Assembly: GCA_947462335.1 (NCBI GenBank)
Contig: OX381709.1
Location: forward strand, 62,860,609 to 62,924,608
DNA length: 64,000 nucleotides
DNA from: Harmothoe impar
Lineage: Eukaryota > Annelida > Polychaeta > Phyllodocida > Polynoidae
Direction of reading: 5' to 3'
Below, piece after piece: positions 1 to 11,656 of this stretch (position 1 is its first letter; every line of letters begins with the position of its first letter). A program made the translations under genes and the position numbers. The notes beneath the pieces are model-generated. The model made no database searches, was not told the DNA's origin, and saw only the letters and a program-made list of their open reading frames with translations.

Positions 1-450
1 GAAGCTATAGGATGTAACCGGTCAGGGTTGAGGATACCCAGGAAAGTAGACTTCATGGCAGGGGTTGGAGGTCGGGGTGGGCACTAGTTGGGTAGTATGA
101 GACAACAAATCGACGGCAGGAGCACAAATAAAGGATGACAAGGGTCAGAATATAAGAGACAGCAGGCGAAGCGTTGGGTATTGGCCATCCGACCACCTGT
201 CAACAAACGTAATACCCACTCTCTGTGAGCTGGCCATTCCAGGCATGCAATTTAGGAATAGCCTGCCTAATATGGTATATTACCCGTCCCATGTCAGGAG
301 CAAATAAAGTGGTGGCATCGACTATCTATAAGACTGTTGGCTCACACACCCTGGGATACTCATATACCACCTCAACCTCACCTTCTCGTCTGACATCTAG
401 CCATAACATCTCCACCGGTCAATACAAATTACCAATACCCTTTATCAACT
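1..450. repeat. Diverged repeat, copy A (cut by window start)
   Basis: This stretch resembles 1869-2545 in the same orientation. Matching anchors include GGTCA..GTTGA..ATACCCAG near 20-42, ACCACCTGTCAAC near 191, CATGCAATTTA near 244 and TGGTATATTACCC near 273. Identity by eye is roughly 70-75%. It is probably an old dispersed element or a local duplication. No coding capacity is recognised. Confidence 0.65.
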
Positions 451-1868
451 CATTGCTACATTTATCCAAAAGCCCCAAAAGCAGTATTATCATTATAGAC
501 TAACCCAAGCTCTATGAATTACAATTGAAATACACTGCAATATAGGCTTACCGCCTGGTCCGATTTTTTTTCCAAATTTTAAATCCTGCTTAAATGTGTT
601 TGTGTTATAACAGTAACATATACGGCGGATGGAGCACAGAAGAACATCCTTGAAGAGAAATAACAGCCAGAATAAAAGGTCCTATGAGCCCTAGTATAGT
701 ATTTTTCAGTGGATTCTCAATGAGTGGACTTATAGCGTGCACTCCAAAAGTCTTAAATTGAGCATAAAACCTAATAATCTGCTGAATTCTTAGTTGAATT
801 CTGGCAAATATTGTTAAAAGAAGTAGGTAGGACATAAAGTATGGCCATATTGAACATTCTGGTTCATTTTTAACAGAATAGATTTTGAGCCCTAATCATC
901 GGACCATGCCACTTTAATAGCATTCCCCCATTCAGTGATGGATCCAAAATTGCATCCATTGAACATAACTGTACTGGCAGAATTTCCATCTGCATTGTCT
1001 GCGCAATAGCTAATAGTATTCTTTACTATTTGTATGTACAGCTTTATTGGTAATTACTCTCTGTATACATAAAATATGCTGGAGTATGTGTGTGGGTCGG
1101 GGGGTATATCGCACAAATTCGAATTGGAAAGGATAAATCTATACTTGAGATGTAATATCTCAAAATCTCTTGGAATATTAAAGGTAGGCCAGACAAAATG
1201 AGTAGAATCTCCACATAGCACAATAGAACCATTGATACAGCAATGTCTCATGGTGTGATTGATCATCCTCAACCGGGGAGTAATTATGGATTATTGTTCT
1301 GCGGCTCAGGGAGCCAGATGCAGCTGAGATATGATCAGGTACATTGATACCCTTGATCCCACACTCCCACTGCTGGGTCCCTGTACCCCGAGCCCATCCA
1401 GCTGCCGCTATGTATGTGTGTTTGCGGCCCATTTGTATGGACTCGGCACCTCTCTGCATCACCAATACAATGCCAGACACTGGGCCCGCGGCAATAGCCA
1501 CCTAAATAAATGGCCAACAACAACATGCCTTTGGAAGCATGAGGTTTTAGGGGCTGCACAACTGCTATGGTCTGGAATTAATTCTGTCTGAGACGGACAT
1601 CCCAGATGGGTGGGGAATGCCTGGCAATGGGGACGGGGAGGGGCGTGGATCTGCTTTCGTAACCCAGAGACGGTGGCACTACCCTCTCACTCCCTACCCT
1701 CCCACCAACGCAGGTCGGGGCGTCTGATACCCGTCAGTCTATGTCCGCCCTACGAGGCCACATAGCCTATATAGCGTGTCAGCAACTGCCCAGCAGCCCT
1801 GGAGTAGAGAGGGTGTGCTGGAGTAATGGACAGTAGCAGGGTGGTGGTGCTGGAGAGGGGGGACAACC
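451..1868. other. Intergenic or intronic, no gene seen
   Basis: AT-rich to about 1300, then more GC-rich (1600-1800). Open frames on both strands are short and overlap each other, and none is recognisable. No repeat was found that I could pair within the window. Confidence 0.5.
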
Positions 1869-2545
1869 AATGAGGTAACTGGTCAAGGGTTGAACATACC
1901 CAGAGAGGCATACTTCATGGTGGTGTAGCAGGGGATGTCAAATTGATGGCAGTAGCACAAATACAGAATAACGACAAGAGTAAAATACTGGAAAATGGAC
2001 AGAGAGTGGTGAACTATAGACCAACACAGCAAGAAAGGGTGACATAATAAAGTTGTGTTTACATTGGCTTTAGCAGAATCCTCATAACATTGTCTTTGCA
2101 AACATCTCACATCAGGAGATTCAAAGGACAATATTGTATATCAGAATGCTGGATGTTGAGGTTATATTCATTTATATGTAGGTCTCACTTCAGAAAGGTT
2201 TAACAACTTCTCAGAAAAGCCACCCTTTCTTGCTGCATTGGTCTATAGTTATTGCTTATCCAACCACCTGTCAACAGCCATATACCAACATCCTCACCCG
2301 GGAGCTGTCCCTTTCCATGCATGCAATTTACAAATACTTCACTCAAATCTGCCTAATGTGGTATATTACCCTGCATGCCAGAAGCCACTATAGCTATGGC
2401 TTCGATTATATATGACTGGTGGCCCACGGGATGCTCATATATATACAAGCTCATCATCAGCCTTTTGTCTAAAGTCCAGCAACAACATCGCCTCCACCTG
2501 CCACACGCAGGACCAATAACCCTTCGCTTCTTGTTATGGTTACCC
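1869..2545. repeat. Diverged repeat, copy B, split by a hairpin element
   Basis: Second copy of the repeat at the window start, with the same anchors in the same order (TTCATGG near 1914, ACCACCTGTCAAC near 2261, TGCATGCAATTTAC near 2319, TGGTATATTACCC near 2359). It is interrupted by an inverted-repeat element at 2012-2250 that copy A lacks. The outer boundaries are approximate. Confidence 0.65.
2012..2250. mobile_element. 239-bp hairpin MITE inside repeat copy B
   Basis: The ends are 30-bp inverted repeats with only two mismatches: left AACTATAGACCAACACAGCA, right inverted AACTATAGACCAATGCAGCA, both continuing AGAAAGGGTG. The interior has no coding potential. Repeat copy A has no equivalent, so copy A acts as an empty site. 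The target duplication is unclear because the terminal bases CTATAG are themselves palindromic. Confidence 0.8.
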
Positions 2546-2949
2546 AATCAGATTATAGACTTATGTAAATTACTATTAGACATTCAGTCGGACCGACCAA
2601 CTTTCTTCGTGATAAACAAAAATAATGTGGTATGGAAAGCAAGCACCAAGCTGCAACAGGACTGGAGCTTCTAGCTGTTTGGGCAGTCAAATGGTGACAG
2701 TGACGGGAATTGGGAAATGGCTGAAACCTGGAATGTATTATGGAGAAGAAGGGTGGGAGTTGGGGGTCTATTACGTCCGTGGCTCACCATTAATCATGCT
2801 GTCGTCAGGCAGCGCTGATGAAACGTTTGGTCCGGACGACACGCAGCCATTCACTGCGACAAAACGGATGCATATAACGGTAAGCGGAGGGCAGGGGTGG
2901 GGGCTTATGGAGGGGGAGGGGGAGGGCGTTCAAAGGACTTGCACCGTTT

Positions 2950-3720
2950 TCAGTGCGACCATTAGGCCGTCATGCGGCGCACCATTCAGCTATCGGGAAT
3001 TACCTCCGCTATAAGACATGGAGGGCCGTTATTCTGATGGGCATTTGCCGCCAGGCGGGGCGGCAGGCGGTAGTTATGGCAGCGTACAGCAGGGGGCAGT
3101 TCCTTTTTGTCAGGCTTTATTTTTAACTGTAGCACCACCAGGCGGCGCTCTGAATGAGGGATTAACCACCACGGCGCGCCTGGCAGCTCCCATAAAGCGC
3201 CATCGTCGACTATTTGCCGACTTCCGGTTGTAGATGCTGCGGGCGTCTTCCGGCTGGTGGCGCTGGGGAGGCTTGTCACTAAAGCCATTCCCTGGCTCGG
3301 GTCATTCCGCGAAGCCAAGCCTGAAGTCGTGGCGAATTGGCACATGTTCCCTTCGCCTGACACAGCGCGCGGAGGGTCGGCGGGCCCGGGCCTCATTCTG
3401 AATGACGCCGACAGGGGGAGAGGTGAGCGATAAAAGAGGCATGACAGGTCCACGCCACCAGCCCCAAACCGCCGACGGCGCGATAGACTTAGTTCCGGTT
3501 CCGTTGACAATCGAGGCCTGTCCCTGATCCTCCATCACTCTAGGAGCGCTGCCCCTCCAGTCCCACTCAGGGGACCGCCCGAGACGGAAGTGGGCGTGAC
3601 TGCAGCGGCCAGGAAACCTGACCATCTCAAGAGGCTACCTCCAGGTGGCCGAGGGCTCCCGGGGGTGGGCTATCGGGCGGCCAGTCACGCCCAGCAGCAC
3701 GGCAGCCAGACAACTGATGA
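2950..3720. promoter_or_regulatory. CpG-rich block with ETS and CTCF-like motifs, possible promoter
   Basis: This is one of the most CpG-dense stretches of the window. It has ETS-type sites at 3220-3227 (ACTTCCGG), 3246-3253 (TCTTCCGG) and 3584-3591 (ACGGAAGT), plus a CTCF-like CCACCAGGCGGCGCT at 3135-3149. ETS sites in a CpG island are typical of housekeeping promoters. A 174-codon open frame on the minus strand (2986-3510) lies here, but long open frames are expected in CpG-rich DNA and its product is not recognised. No TATA box or exon is assigned. Confidence 0.4.
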
Positions 3721-4585
3721 CATCCATAGCAGCCCCAACCTGCCCACCCCAGCCCCTACTTAGCAGCTCTCACCGCTACTTGGTAATTCCTCCTCCTTCG
3801 TCAATCACCTCTCCACATAGGAAGTCATTTTTGGTATCCCACTACCTCTTTTATAGCGTCTACAGCTACTCTCTAACAGTTCCCATCACATAAACATAAA
3901 AACAGGGAAGCCTTCTCCATGTGTCTCTACCATTTTAGGCACATCTAGGGTGTACTTAGGTGTGACGCGTCCACGACATGTGACAACTCATCCCCATTAC
4001 CTCCACGTCTGCCTACGACCTTCTCTCCCACCCTGTCCACGCCTCTCCATCACAAGGCCCTCAGGCTTCACACATGCCCATTCCACCTCAGCCACCGCCT
4101 GCCAACTCCCTGTGAGGGATGGAGCTGTAAATAATACATGGGCCTTATAGATGCACGTTTAACCTCTCTCTATGCAAAGCCAGGCAAACCGCCTGGGTGT
4201 AGAATGCATGCATATATATATAGAAGAACCACTACGCCTTGCACTCGCACTTTCCAGTGGTGAGGAGAATGTCTTATCTTATAGAGAAATTTAAGGAAGC
4301 AATGCCTAGCTCGGCCCTGTGGAAAGATTTCAGGGGTAGCAGGAGATTTCAAATCCAATCATTATTCATGCCGATCCTCCACAGCATGGCATTCACCTCC
4401 AAATGATATCGAGGAAACATGAGTTGGACATCCAAGAACAGGGGGCGTTCTTTCTGGGTTTGTTCAATGACAATGCACCATGAATTGAGTGCCTACACAG
4501 CGGCCTAGTCACGCTAAACGTGTTAACAACTCGCACCAGCGGCCCACTAGCTGTCGTCTTGATGTAGACGAGACCCAGTCAGCGT
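3721..4585. other. No gene seen
   Basis: From about 3940 to 4110 the plus strand is C-rich and G-poor, one of several strand-asymmetric tracts in the window. Otherwise nothing recognisable. Confidence 0.45.
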
Positions 4586-4605
4586 GAGCAGCTCGTGAGC
4601 AGCTC
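4586..4605. repeat. Tandem pair of GAGCAGCTC
   Basis: Two copies of the 9-mer start 11 bp apart (4586 and 4597), part of a window-wide over-represented motif. The local sequence is GAGCAGCTCGTGAGCAGCTC. Confidence 0.75.
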
Positions 4606-4924
4606 GCTCCGACAAACAAACACAGGAGCTTTTAGCCCTCATCACGGCCACATAATGGATGTCAGCCCCAATAAAACGCCTCCTGCCTCTCCAGTGTTTC
4701 TCCAGTGTCCATTAGGTGCTGGAAGCGCCGAGCTAGAAACAATGCTGACGGGACGGGCCTACATTATTGACCAAGGGGCCTGGGCCTCTAAAAGCAGGTT
4801 GGTCGGTGGGAGAAACCTTACAGGAATGTGATTTAGGTACTGTTATTCCTCGTGTATCAGAGAGAGCGTGGGTGCCTGAAGCTACAGCAAGCAAATTGTA
4901 TCTATCGAGTCCACGGTGTATAGC

Positions 4925-5285
4925 TCAGGGCTATAGTATAGACACGTGCATGGGTGGGTGGGTGGGAAAAGGTATAATCAGTAAGGATTGAGTGCACGTC
5001 AATTGGAGTGCATAAGTGCACACGGGTACCGAGGGTGAAAGCAGAGAGGCATAACGGGTTTCATACTGGTTTGGGGTCGGGGAGAAGGTCATGGGTAGAA
5101 GGGAGTTGGTATGGATTGGAAGTCTCAAGGGGTTGTGAGCCCAGCGGTCAAAGTAGGGATGGGAAGAGGAGTGCATGGGGGAAAGGAGAGGCGGCCATTG
5201 GGTGGGTAGTGGATGGAGTAAGTGACCGGAGAGTGGCCGGAGGGGGAAGCAGGGGTCAGCAGTCAGGGAGAGGGGAGTGGATTGA
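4925..5285. other. G-rich, C-poor tract
   Basis: On the plus strand C makes up only about 11% of 5041-5280 while G dominates. There are repeated GGGTGGGTGGGTGGG runs (4952-4966) and purine runs. Open frames on both strands here reflect the composition and are not recognised. The tract has G-quadruplex potential. Confidence 0.5.
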
Positions 5286-6006
5286 CTCCTCTTGTTCGTT
5301 CAATAAATAAAGACCTGACTGCTTCTTCTCCGGGGGACCAGAATAATACTGCAAATAGACCCACTCACTTTCTCCCGGGGTCATATATAATCTTTTAGCT
5401 CTATATTCGGATGGTCAAATCCATTTGAATTAATCCTAGCCACCAAGGTATACCTCGCATATAGCGCCTGCTGTAGCCTGAATGGACTTTAATTCGATTA
5501 CCCTGTTCTAAAACATATTATTCAATTCCAACCATTACCTAAAGAGATGTTAAGGATGATTTATCAGAAGAGACGAACAGATGACTTTTATTTTCACGAG
5601 GAAAGACAAGATAATTCGACAGGAAAGTGAAATTCATCAAAGCTAAACCAGAAAATTAACCTCTTATATCAAACCGAAAGAAGCATCAGACACAAAAAGT
5701 ATTTTCCCAGGGACTACTGGAATTACGCCACAATCATCCATCAATTTGGAAAACATTGCCTCCTCATCGAATTCCTGCCCGTCCCCACAGCGGGCCACCG
5801 TTCTAATTGACTTCTTGGGACGGCCTGAACGCGTGGCAATAATTTACACCCAAAACATAGTCATTAAGCTTTTACACTGCCCATGACTACTGCCTGACTC
5901 TCCGGGCATTGTGATTGATTACATAGCAACCGAAGTGCAACAGTTGTTCTTAAGGGGCCCCGCTGGAGGTGGGCAGTGAGGTCCAGTGAGGGCTGAGACA
6001 AGTGTT
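5286..6006. other. No gene seen
   Basis: Ordinary AT-rich sequence between a G-rich tract and a minisatellite. No open frame or repeat of note. Confidence 0.45.
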
Positions 6007-6103
6007 GTGAGCTGATCTGTGAATTGTTCTGTGAGCTGCTCTGTGAACTGCTCTGCGAACTGCTCTGTGAACTGCTCTGTGAACTGCTCGGTGAGCAACT
6101 CGT
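6007..6103. repeat. 12-bp minisatellite, about 8 units
   Basis: The unit is close to GTGARCTGCTCT, repeated without gaps with a few substitutions per unit. On the minus strand it would encode repeated (T/A)EQF, but the open frame (66 codons) is only a by-product of a period divisible by three. The unit contains the window-wide motif GAGCTGCTC (exact at 6033-6041). Confidence 0.85.
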
Positions 6104-6840
6104 TGACTGCTACAGGCATGGCATCTTAATATGTCACCCTGCTACTGGAGGCCCTTAGTGGCACCTGTATCAGGTGTCCACCTGGAGTAGGTTAGTAGCT
6201 ACAGGGGGTTGATAAAGGAGCACGCGGCAGTACGAATCACTCCCGGGGAAAACTCCCATTTGTGGACACTACTCACATCAGTCACACACCGTGGTGATGT
6301 ATCGTATACCCCACCACTACCGTCCACATAACAGCTACTGGGTCCTACTGGGTCAGCATCCAGGGGTTCGTGCTGCGGCAAATACTGTAGGCTACAGTGA
6401 ACGTTGGTGCCCTCGATTATTATGGTTCGTTATTTTTGTAATCGACAATGTCCCATAACAATTGTGTATGCATTGGGTGACCAGGTTTTCAACCTTACTA
6501 TAATTATAATACGTACCGGGGTACTTGCAATAATGATGTATCAGGCGAAAGATGTAAGCCATGATTAATACATTGATGGTCCGTGAACTAGCCACATACT
6601 TATGAGTGAGGCCATGTGTAATCATTGACAACGGAATGTCCGAAATGCCATCAGTATACAGACCGGGCAATATGCAGACATGTATGAGTAAAGTATGGTT
6701 TTATATGGGCCGCTTCTCTTTTACTCATACATATGGGTACATATGTAAATGGCCTGCTATATTTAACTACTCTACCCCTCATGCCTGCCTCTGCCATACC
6801 CCTACCATATGGGGAGTATATACATACTAGCAGTTAGATG
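6104..6840. other. No gene seen
   Basis: AT-rich sequence with only short, unrecognised open frames. Confidence 0.45.
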
Positions 6841-7160
6841 GTCAGCCGAAGGTCGGGGCATGGGACTGCCCAACCCGAGCCTGGGGAGGGTCGGGGTGGG
6901 GAGGAGAGGGGGTTGGGAGGAGAGGGGGTTGGGCTGATGGGGTGAGAGTGAGAGCATGGGGAGCTTTTCGAGGTCTGGAGCAGTCAGCCAGAAGACTGAC
7001 CCTGACTGGTCACCAGTGTGTTCCCGCCACCATCAATCAGTACCTGACCGGTCCCGACCAGAGCTGCTCCGACGCATGACCGGTCAACGCCAGGAACTGC
7101 TCATGACTGCCTGAACATGGTCGGGCCGCTCAGAGCCTGGTATGATGAGGAGGGTAGTGT
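6841..7160. other. G-run tandem followed by GACCGGTC-rich stretch
   Basis: 6882-6933 carries closely spaced G runs including a 17-bp tandem of GGAGGAGAGGGGGTTGG type, a strong G-quadruplex candidate. It is followed by several variants of GACCGGTC / GACTGGTC (6998-7095) and one GAGCTGCTC (7061). Confidence 0.5.
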
Positions 7161-8022
7161 AGAATGGGTTGGGAACTGAGGGAACGATAGTAAGGATTTA
7201 GGGGTAAATTTTTATCTCAAGTCAAATTGAGTTTCTGTTGTTTCAGACAGGCTGTTGGAGCTATCAAATAGATCGATCACATTCTTCTGTGCCCTTTAAC
7301 GGAAAATCAAACTGCTCCTCCTACAGCTCTATTATGTCTTCACCCATCTATGCTATATACAATGTTGATGACGGCATAAAATGATGTCTGTCCATGGGGC
7401 AGAATTGATTAATTAAAGGGTCTAGGACGATACATATAGTCACATGTATTACATTACATATCAAACATTGAGTAGAGGAGTATTAAAGTTGCATGATGAT
7501 AGCATTCTTTTGGGCATGCCGAGATGACAGTTTTCCTCACATGACAAGACCACTATCTACATGTATTAATTACTTAGGTTTTATCTTGTTTTAACTTAGA
7601 TCCCCTTTCCATTAAATTCTATATAATGTCGTTTAACCCCTGTTAACCTTTAGTATATCCACATACAATAATCAGTTTAGGGTATCACCAGATAATGCCA
7701 GCCTTAGTTAGTAGAACGCGGTCCTACTAGACTAGTGCCCCTACCTATGTGTTTTATGTTACTGTAAATCCAATTTGCTATTAGGGCTCTTCTTACAGTT
7801 TGAATGATTGAATTAATGAACCTTCCATTAGGAATCATGAAGAAAGGGATTTCCGTGATCCTTGTGGGACTAATTAGTTAGGAGTTGTACTGATACAACA
7901 AAATGATGCTTAATTAAACAGGGATGAATTTTCCTAGATGCAGGTGCATTGACATGATCGTTCTGCACGTGCGTCCCTTACTACAAAGGTTCGTGACAGA
8001 GTCTGTGACATTTTACTAGGTA
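7161..8022. other. AT-rich, no gene seen
   Basis: No open frame above background and no repeat detected. Confidence 0.45.
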
Positions 8023-8180
8023 CTGTAAACGTTTCGCGAGTATTTAAATTCGCGATTTTTGGAATATGGTAGTAGTGTGACTATATTGGATAAATATTCG
8101 CTCTGTACATATTTTCGCGATTTTTAAAAATCGCGAAGATCGCGAAAATATGTACAGCGCGAAAATATCTACATTTACAG
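8023..8180. mobile_element. 158-bp MITE with TTTCGCG inverted ends and internal palindrome
   Basis: It begins CTGTAAACGTTTCGCGA and ends with the inverted equivalent (inverted CTGTAAATGT then TTTTCGCG). Inside is a perfect 18-bp inverted repeat, TGTACATATTTTCGCGAT (8104-8121) with its complement at 8139-8156 and a 17-nt spacer. TCGCGA and CGCG motifs recur six times. It has no coding capacity. The target duplication is not clear. Confidence 0.72.
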
Positions 8181-9780
8181 ATGGCTTTCTTCTTTTTTGT
8201 CAACATGACTATAGACACAGGCTGTCGCCCTAAAATTGATGTAGTTCATGTTAAAGTCTGCAGTGCTTTGATTCAGTATTTTCTCCCCCGTTCTCTAGAA
8301 TCGATGGGGAATATTATCAAGATAGACTATTAGTATACGTTGTAGGTTTTATTCCCACGGGCTTAATTTCCAAATCAGGAGTTCATGTTTGAGTGGCAGG
8401 TCAGGTGTGGTTATTTAGATAACACTCCAACACCACACCCTTCCGACTGGGCTGAAGGATATCGCCTTCCTCTGTATAGAAATCTATATGTGTGTAATGT
8501 CCGGCAAAGTCATTACCCACACCTGGGACGAGCAAGGTAACATCTGACAGACCCGGACATATCCCCTGACTGCAACCCTGACCTAGACCCAACAGCAAGT
8601 CTCAGGGGGCAGGTTATCATGGCTTAGTCCATAACTTGTACCTTTACAATCCAGTAGGCACATGTTCATGTAGCAAGACCGAGAGCCTAGCCTGTGAGCG
8701 CTTATCAACTAGATAAGGCTTCTAAGCAGAGCTGCCCCGCCTCCAGCTCCGCCCCGGGCGACGTAACTGATACCAGCATGTAGGTGGGTCCCTCCTCCAG
8801 GGGCTGGTTGCATGCCCCAGGGTGGAATAGCCCCAACTAATGCCCCGTGTGATAACGTGGCAGGTACTCTCCTCCCCTGCTGTGGCAATCTCCTCCAATC
8901 AGGCTGCTTATATATGTCTGGCCAATAACATTCCTACCTGTCTTTTCACATACAAGCCCATCATAACGGTTATTGGCTTGCCATTATGAGTACTGGTATT
9001 ATGGTAACTAGGTTCAGGTGATATATCCTAGCTTAGATTTCTTTAGTTATATGTTGATCTGTACTTGCTCATGACAGGCAATAAATGAAGCTGTGATTTG
9101 CATCTGGAAACAGGTAAAGAGTTACGGTAATTACTGCTCTCTACGGGAGGGGTGTCCTATCACTGAGAAGGAATCTTTCTCCTCAACCTCCAAGGCAGAC
9201 AATTAACAGTCCTCCTTTGATAACAACAAAACCCTTATGAGCATTCCAAATCAGAGGCGATATCAGCAATATAATTCTTCTGAACAAGTGATCCTGTTAG
9301 AACTAGGCGACGGGTGTTTGGGTGAAAAAAACATCCACAAACATTAATATAGACATTCTTACTCAGATGCTACTCATTTACGAGGGTTATTTCGGTTTAT
9401 CTCTTCCAACCCAGTAGGAGGAGGTTATTTATCACTTCCTCCTCTGACTAGAAGATTGGGCATCTGATGGATTTGCTCTGGCCTCCCCGTGAGGTTGTTT
9501 CCGCTCATTTCCGATTTAGATTATTAGGGTGGGTGGGTGAGTTGATACATTATTGTCAAATGAATGATTGCTCAGGAGGTTTGCATAAAGCTCAGGTGGA
9601 TCTCTGCATGCCACGTAGGCAGACAAACACGCACCTTCTACATGTGTACACCTGACCGAGGTGAGACTAGGTGAGAGGAGGTCCCCAGGTAAAGAGTTAA
9701 TTGGCAGGTGAGAAGAGGGCGTGTAGACCGCCTGGCGAACAGATGCTAATAGTGGTCTCCAGGGCTAATTCGACACACTA
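8181..9780. other. No gene seen
   Basis: Mixed composition with a modest GC-rich patch at 8720-8770. Short open frames (62-65 codons) match nothing I know. Confidence 0.45.
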
Positions 9781-9915
9781 GTCTTCAGGGCAGGACGGCG
9801 GGGGTTGGTGGTAGGATATAGAGGTGATGATGATGGTGGCGATGGAGTCGGGAGGTGTAAGGACGAGGAGGGATTTGTATGATGGGTATGATGTGTTAGT
9901 GGTGGTGTAGGCTAC
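9781..9915. other. G-rich, C-poor tract
   Basis: The plus strand is dominated by GGTGATGATGGTGG-type sequence with very few C residues, like other strand-asymmetric tracts in the window. Confidence 0.45.
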
Positions 9916-11577
9916 TCGGCTCAGGTCCAATTGGCCACCACACCAGAATCGATATAAGCTACTCTGGATGTAATATAGCAGCGAGTAGCTCTTCATTTTC
10001 CTCACCCGAAATGTGGTGTTAATATATATAGTGCATAGTAACTGTGTTAACAAAATGTGCCAGTATTTTATGTTATGGGGTGAGTGGTGCCAACTAGCTA
10101 TTCGCGCTACTATAGTAAATGTACCATTCCAAAATTATTTCATGTTAGTGAGACAAAATCCAACCCTCTTCTTCTTCATTGTTGATGGAATTTGTGGCAG
10201 CATGTACATTCCCAAACAGTTAAATGAACATGAAAACATATTAGTAGGCTTCCTACAACTGACCCATGTTATCAGGAGATACGGGTGTCAAGGAGGGAAG
10301 GAAGTCATTTTCTGTAAAGGATACATCTCAATCTGTCTTCTACAGAACTCTGACTAAGACATAGTGGCTACGTGTGTAGCTCTAGGGGGCTGGAATAATT
10401 CAGCTGCTCATGGGTTGTATATATTGTAGGAGTGGAGACTTGAATGAAAGAGTGGCCTGGTAACCTAGCCCTGGCCTCCGACCGTGGGCATTGTTGTCCT
10501 TAGTCCGATGCAGTCTGCATCTCTGGATCTTTGAGTACACCCATGGTGATGGGGCCTGGCATGCTGTGTGTGAAGAGCATGCCTACTGACAACATAGAGG
10601 CAGTAGTGCAATCACCAGGCAGGCAACAATGCAGTGAGCAGCTCGTCTGCTATGCTATAGCACGTGGGAGCTTCTGCTCGCTGCTAGCAAAGACCCCGCA
10701 AACACCCTACAATACAGGCCGTAGTGGGAAGCAATGCCCAGCGTGGTAAATTGATGACAGGGCTGTCAGCATCCCATACTATATAAATGACGAGGTTGTA
10801 TACACACATGCAGTTATGTATCAAACTTGTCTGCAAGGATAAGCAATGTATAAACCAAGCAAGGATACACGGTACTAAAAATAATTTATAATCAATGAGT
10901 ACAACAGCCTACAGTCAAATACCAGCGGGAATAAATCTTATTAGAGTCTGCCTCGCGGTTGTAATTGCATCCTTCTTAAAAAGTAGAAAATGATGAGCAC
11001 AGTTGATGGTAAAACGAGATAGGCTGGATAAGAAAAGAGATTCTTAATGGGAAGACATTTTTTGTTATTTTATGTGTACATAATTATCACTGCGTGTGAT
11101 TCATTGCATATACTAGTAGGCCCAATGGACCAGACAGCAATTGCACTTAGAGTAGCCGTCTCTTAATAGTCTTATGGCCCATAACTATATACTTATTCGC
11201 CAATGCAGTGTTGTATGGTATAGCGGTAAGCAGAAATGATGTAGCATGAGGGCAGACATAACAACGAACAAATACACATTGTGTAGCTGCTGTAAATGAC
11301 ACGATATGGTAGAATCATGAGATATTCTCGAAGCAGTGTTACGCCTGGGTGTCCCAACAGCTGGGGATGCAATGTACAGGCCCGTCAGGCATGGCCGAAA
11401 GCATGCCAGAAGGCAGCGTTCAGCGTTCGCTGGTGCCCAGTACCTGTCCCATACCATCTCCTCAGCATTGTACCTCCTGCCAGCAACCAGCGAAATGCTT
11501 CTGGCTTTCTACATGGAATGCTGACAATCACGTGACACAACCAGCAGGCAGCTGTGGGGCTTGTGGTGACAGGACGA
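9916..11577. other. No gene seen
   Basis: Contains an open frame of 114 codons (10013-10357, plus) of unknown type in AT-rich DNA and one GAGCAGCTC (10636-10644). Nothing supports a gene. Confidence 0.4.
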
Positions 11578-11656
11578 GAGACGGCATGGGAGGGGGCAAA
11601 GATAGGAGAGGGGGAAGGGGTGGATGAGGGAAGCATGGAGAACAGGAAAGGGGGAC
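11578..11656 (+). other. Purine-rich target tract, left part
   Basis: GA-rich sequence that continues on the other side of the LTR element (24451-24580). The element inserted into one pre-existing purine tract at GGAC. Confidence 0.7.

Noticed and set aside
2012..2250. Possible microRNA precursor because of the long inverted repeat
   Set aside because: The arms are 180 bp apart, are element termini, and copy A shows the empty site. A MITE explains it better.
2986..3510. 174-codon minus-strand open frame
   Set aside because: CpG-rich DNA is poor in stop codons. The product has no recognisable domain and overlaps open frames in other phases.
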